Assembly (NCBI GenBank): GCA_028289605.1
Contig: JANQON010000004.1
Location: forward strand, 138,547-198,797
Length of the DNA stretch: 60,251 nt
Origin: Hyphococcus sp.
GTDB lineage: Bacteria > Pseudomonadota > Alphaproteobacteria > Caulobacterales > Parvularculaceae
Reading direction: 5' to 3'
The notes under the pieces were generated by a model. The model was not told the origin of the DNA, ran no database searches, and saw nothing but the letters and a program-made list of their open reading frames with translations. Of the stretch, positions 59,176-60,251 are shown one piece after another. Every line of letters begins with the position of its first letter. Position 1 is the stretch's first letter. The position numbers and the translations under genes were made by a program.

Positions 59176-59871
59176 TTAGGCTGAGGCGGCGCCAGTATCG
59201 ATTTTCACCCCCGGCCCCATGGTCGAGGAAATCGCGATCTTCTTGATATAAGTGCCCTTGGCGCCGGACGGTTTGGCCTTGGCGACAGCGTCGATGAACG
59301 CCTGCACGTTCTCAGCGATCGCTTTCTCTTCAAAGCTCGCCTTGCCGACGCCGGCATGAACGACGCCGGCTTTTTCGGCCTTGAACTGCACCGCGCCGCC
59401 CTTGGCGTCCTTAATGGCTTTGGTGACGTCGGGCGTCACGGTGCCGACTTTCGGGTTCGGCATTAGGCCGCGCGGGCCAAGCACTTTGCCGAGCCGTCCG
59501 ACAACGGACATCATATCGGGCGTTGCAATCACACGATCGAAATCCATAAAGCCGCCCTGAATTTTTTCCATCAGGTCATCGGCGCCGACAATATCGGCCC
59601 CGGCGGCCTTGGCTTCATCCGCTTTGGCGTCCTTGGCGAATACGGCGACGCGGACGTCCCGGCCGGTGCCGTTCGGCAGCGAGACGACGCCCCGCACCTG
59701 TTGATCGGCGTGCCGCGTGTCGATGCCGAGATTCATGGAAATCTCGATCGTTTCATCGAACTTGGCTTTGGCGTTGGCTTTGACCGACTTCACCGCTTCT
59801 TCCACCGAATGAGACTTTCCGGCGTCGATTGCTTCGCGGGCTGCGCGAATTCGTTTTCCTGGTTTGGTCAT
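59176..59871 (-). CDS. rplA: 50S ribosomal protein L1
   Basis: L1-stalk protein; in E. coli it represses the L11 operon. [40 protein letters not shown] and [20 protein letters not shown] are conserved, ending [20 protein letters not shown]. 231 residues, standard. Starts 6 bp after rplK. In this genome the rplJL genes are not directly downstream. Confidence 0.97.
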   Translation of the reverse strand: MTKPGKRIRAAREAIDAGKSHSVEEAVKSVKANAKAKFDETIEISMNLGIDTRHADQQVRGVVSLPNGTGRDVRVAVFAKDAKADEAKAAGADIVGADDLMEKIQGGFMDFDRVIATPDMMSVVGRLGKVLGPRGLMPNPKVGTVTPDVTKAIKDAKGGAVQFKAEKAGVVHAGVGKASFEEKAIAENVQAFIDAVAKAKPSGAKGTYIKKIAISSTMGPGVKIDTGAASA

Positions 59872-59877
59872 CGCTCG

Positions 59878-60251
59878 TTATCCCCTCACCTCGAGGCCCA
59901 TGGCGCGCGCCGAGCCCATGATGATTTTGGTCGCCGCGTCGATGTCGTTCGCGTTGAGATCCGGCATCTTCGCTTCGGCGATCTCACGGCACTGAGCGAC
60001 CGTGATCGAACCGGCGACGCTGCGCCCGGGTTCGGACCCGCCCTTCGGTAATTTGGCCGCCTTTTTAAGATAGTAAGCCGCCGGCGGGGTTTTTGTTTCG
60101 AAGGTAAAGGACTTGTCCTGATAGATCGTGATGATCGTCGGGACAGGCATGCCCTTTTCCATTTCCTGCGTCTTGGCGTTAAACGCCTTGCAGAATTCCA
60201 TGATGTTGAGACCGCGCTGGCCAAGCGCCGGGCCGATCGGGGGAGACGGCG
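59878..60251 (-). CDS. rplK: 50S ribosomal protein L11 (5' end beyond the window)
   Basis: GTPase-associated centre protein. The visible frame continues to the right edge, with [20 protein letters not shown] as the conserved proline-rich N-terminal segment and [20 protein letters not shown] then [20 protein letters not shown]. About 124 of the usual 142 residues are present; the first 18 or so lie outside. An internal ATG at 60201 is not the true start. Confidence 0.96.
   Translation of the reverse strand, partial: PSPPIGPALGQRGLNIMEFCKAFNAKTQEMEKGMPVPTIITIYQDKSFTFETKTPPAAYYLKKAAKLPKGGSEPGRSVAGSITVAQCREIAEAKMPDLNANDIDAATKIIMGSARAMGLEVRG

Overview
The window looks like a chromosomal segment of a free-living alphaproteobacterium, probably near Parvularculales or Caulobacterales/Hyphomonadaceae. 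The placement rests on four things: a short ProS without the inserted editing domain, an ATP12 (F1-ATPase assembly) gene beside rluC, crcB and rarA, a short adenylate kinase directly after secY, and GC-rich coding sequence. No plasmid, phage, transposase, integrase or CRISPR array was found.

Layout. 1-19 kb holds housekeeping and accessory genes: a photolyase/cyclopropane-fatty-acid synthase pair; a proS-lolC-(SnoaL-like)-lolD operon; two coupled small secreted proteins; a bacterial voltage-gated sodium channel ending one base from a tRNA-Leu(GAG) gene; an orphan FliN-like gene divergent from lipB; an SDR reductase; an EF-hand protein; a tightly coupled rarA-sterol desaturase-crcB-rluC-ATP12 operon; an HtrA protease; and an ABC exporter. 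19.2-37.8 kb is the str-S10-spc-alpha block, read leftward from rpsL to rplQ (31 genes). 38.1-41.1 kb is a three-gene insert (two sulfotransferases, one family-2 glycosyltransferase). 41.1-50.8 kb is rplJ-rplL-rpoB-rpoC, also leftward. 51.2-59.1 kb is a rightward insert: an SDR gene, an isoquinoline-1-oxidoreductase-type molybdenum enzyme (iorAB), and a four-gene cassette of SGNH hydrolase, SxtJ-like membrane protein, a 49-residue DUF5989/SxtK-like peptide, and NodU/CmcH/SxtI-type carbamoyltransferase. 59.2 kb to the end is rplA and the 5'-truncated rplK.

Two observations stand out. First, the usual rplKAJL-rpoBC-rpsLG-fusA-tuf supercluster is cut at rplA|rplJ and at rpoC|rpsL. Both inserts carry genes for decorating glycans or other surface molecules (sulfation, glycosyl transfer, carbamoylation, possible acyl editing). 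Terminators and candidate promoters at the seams suggest the pieces are now separate transcription units. Second, the SGNH/SxtJ/DUF5989/carbamoyltransferase cassette resembles the sxtI-J-K carbamoylation genes of saxitoxin clusters but lacks any toxin genes. It is the best candidate here for a poorly described system, plausibly membrane-linked O-carbamoylation of an envelope glycan.

The ribosomal regions also show regulatory structure: a nine-pair hairpin with a U-run in the rplJ leader, a hairpin and candidate promoter between rplL and rpoB, a structured rpsL leader, and a candidate promoter before rpsM. Functions come from reading motifs and recalled family features. No database search, folding program or alignment was run.
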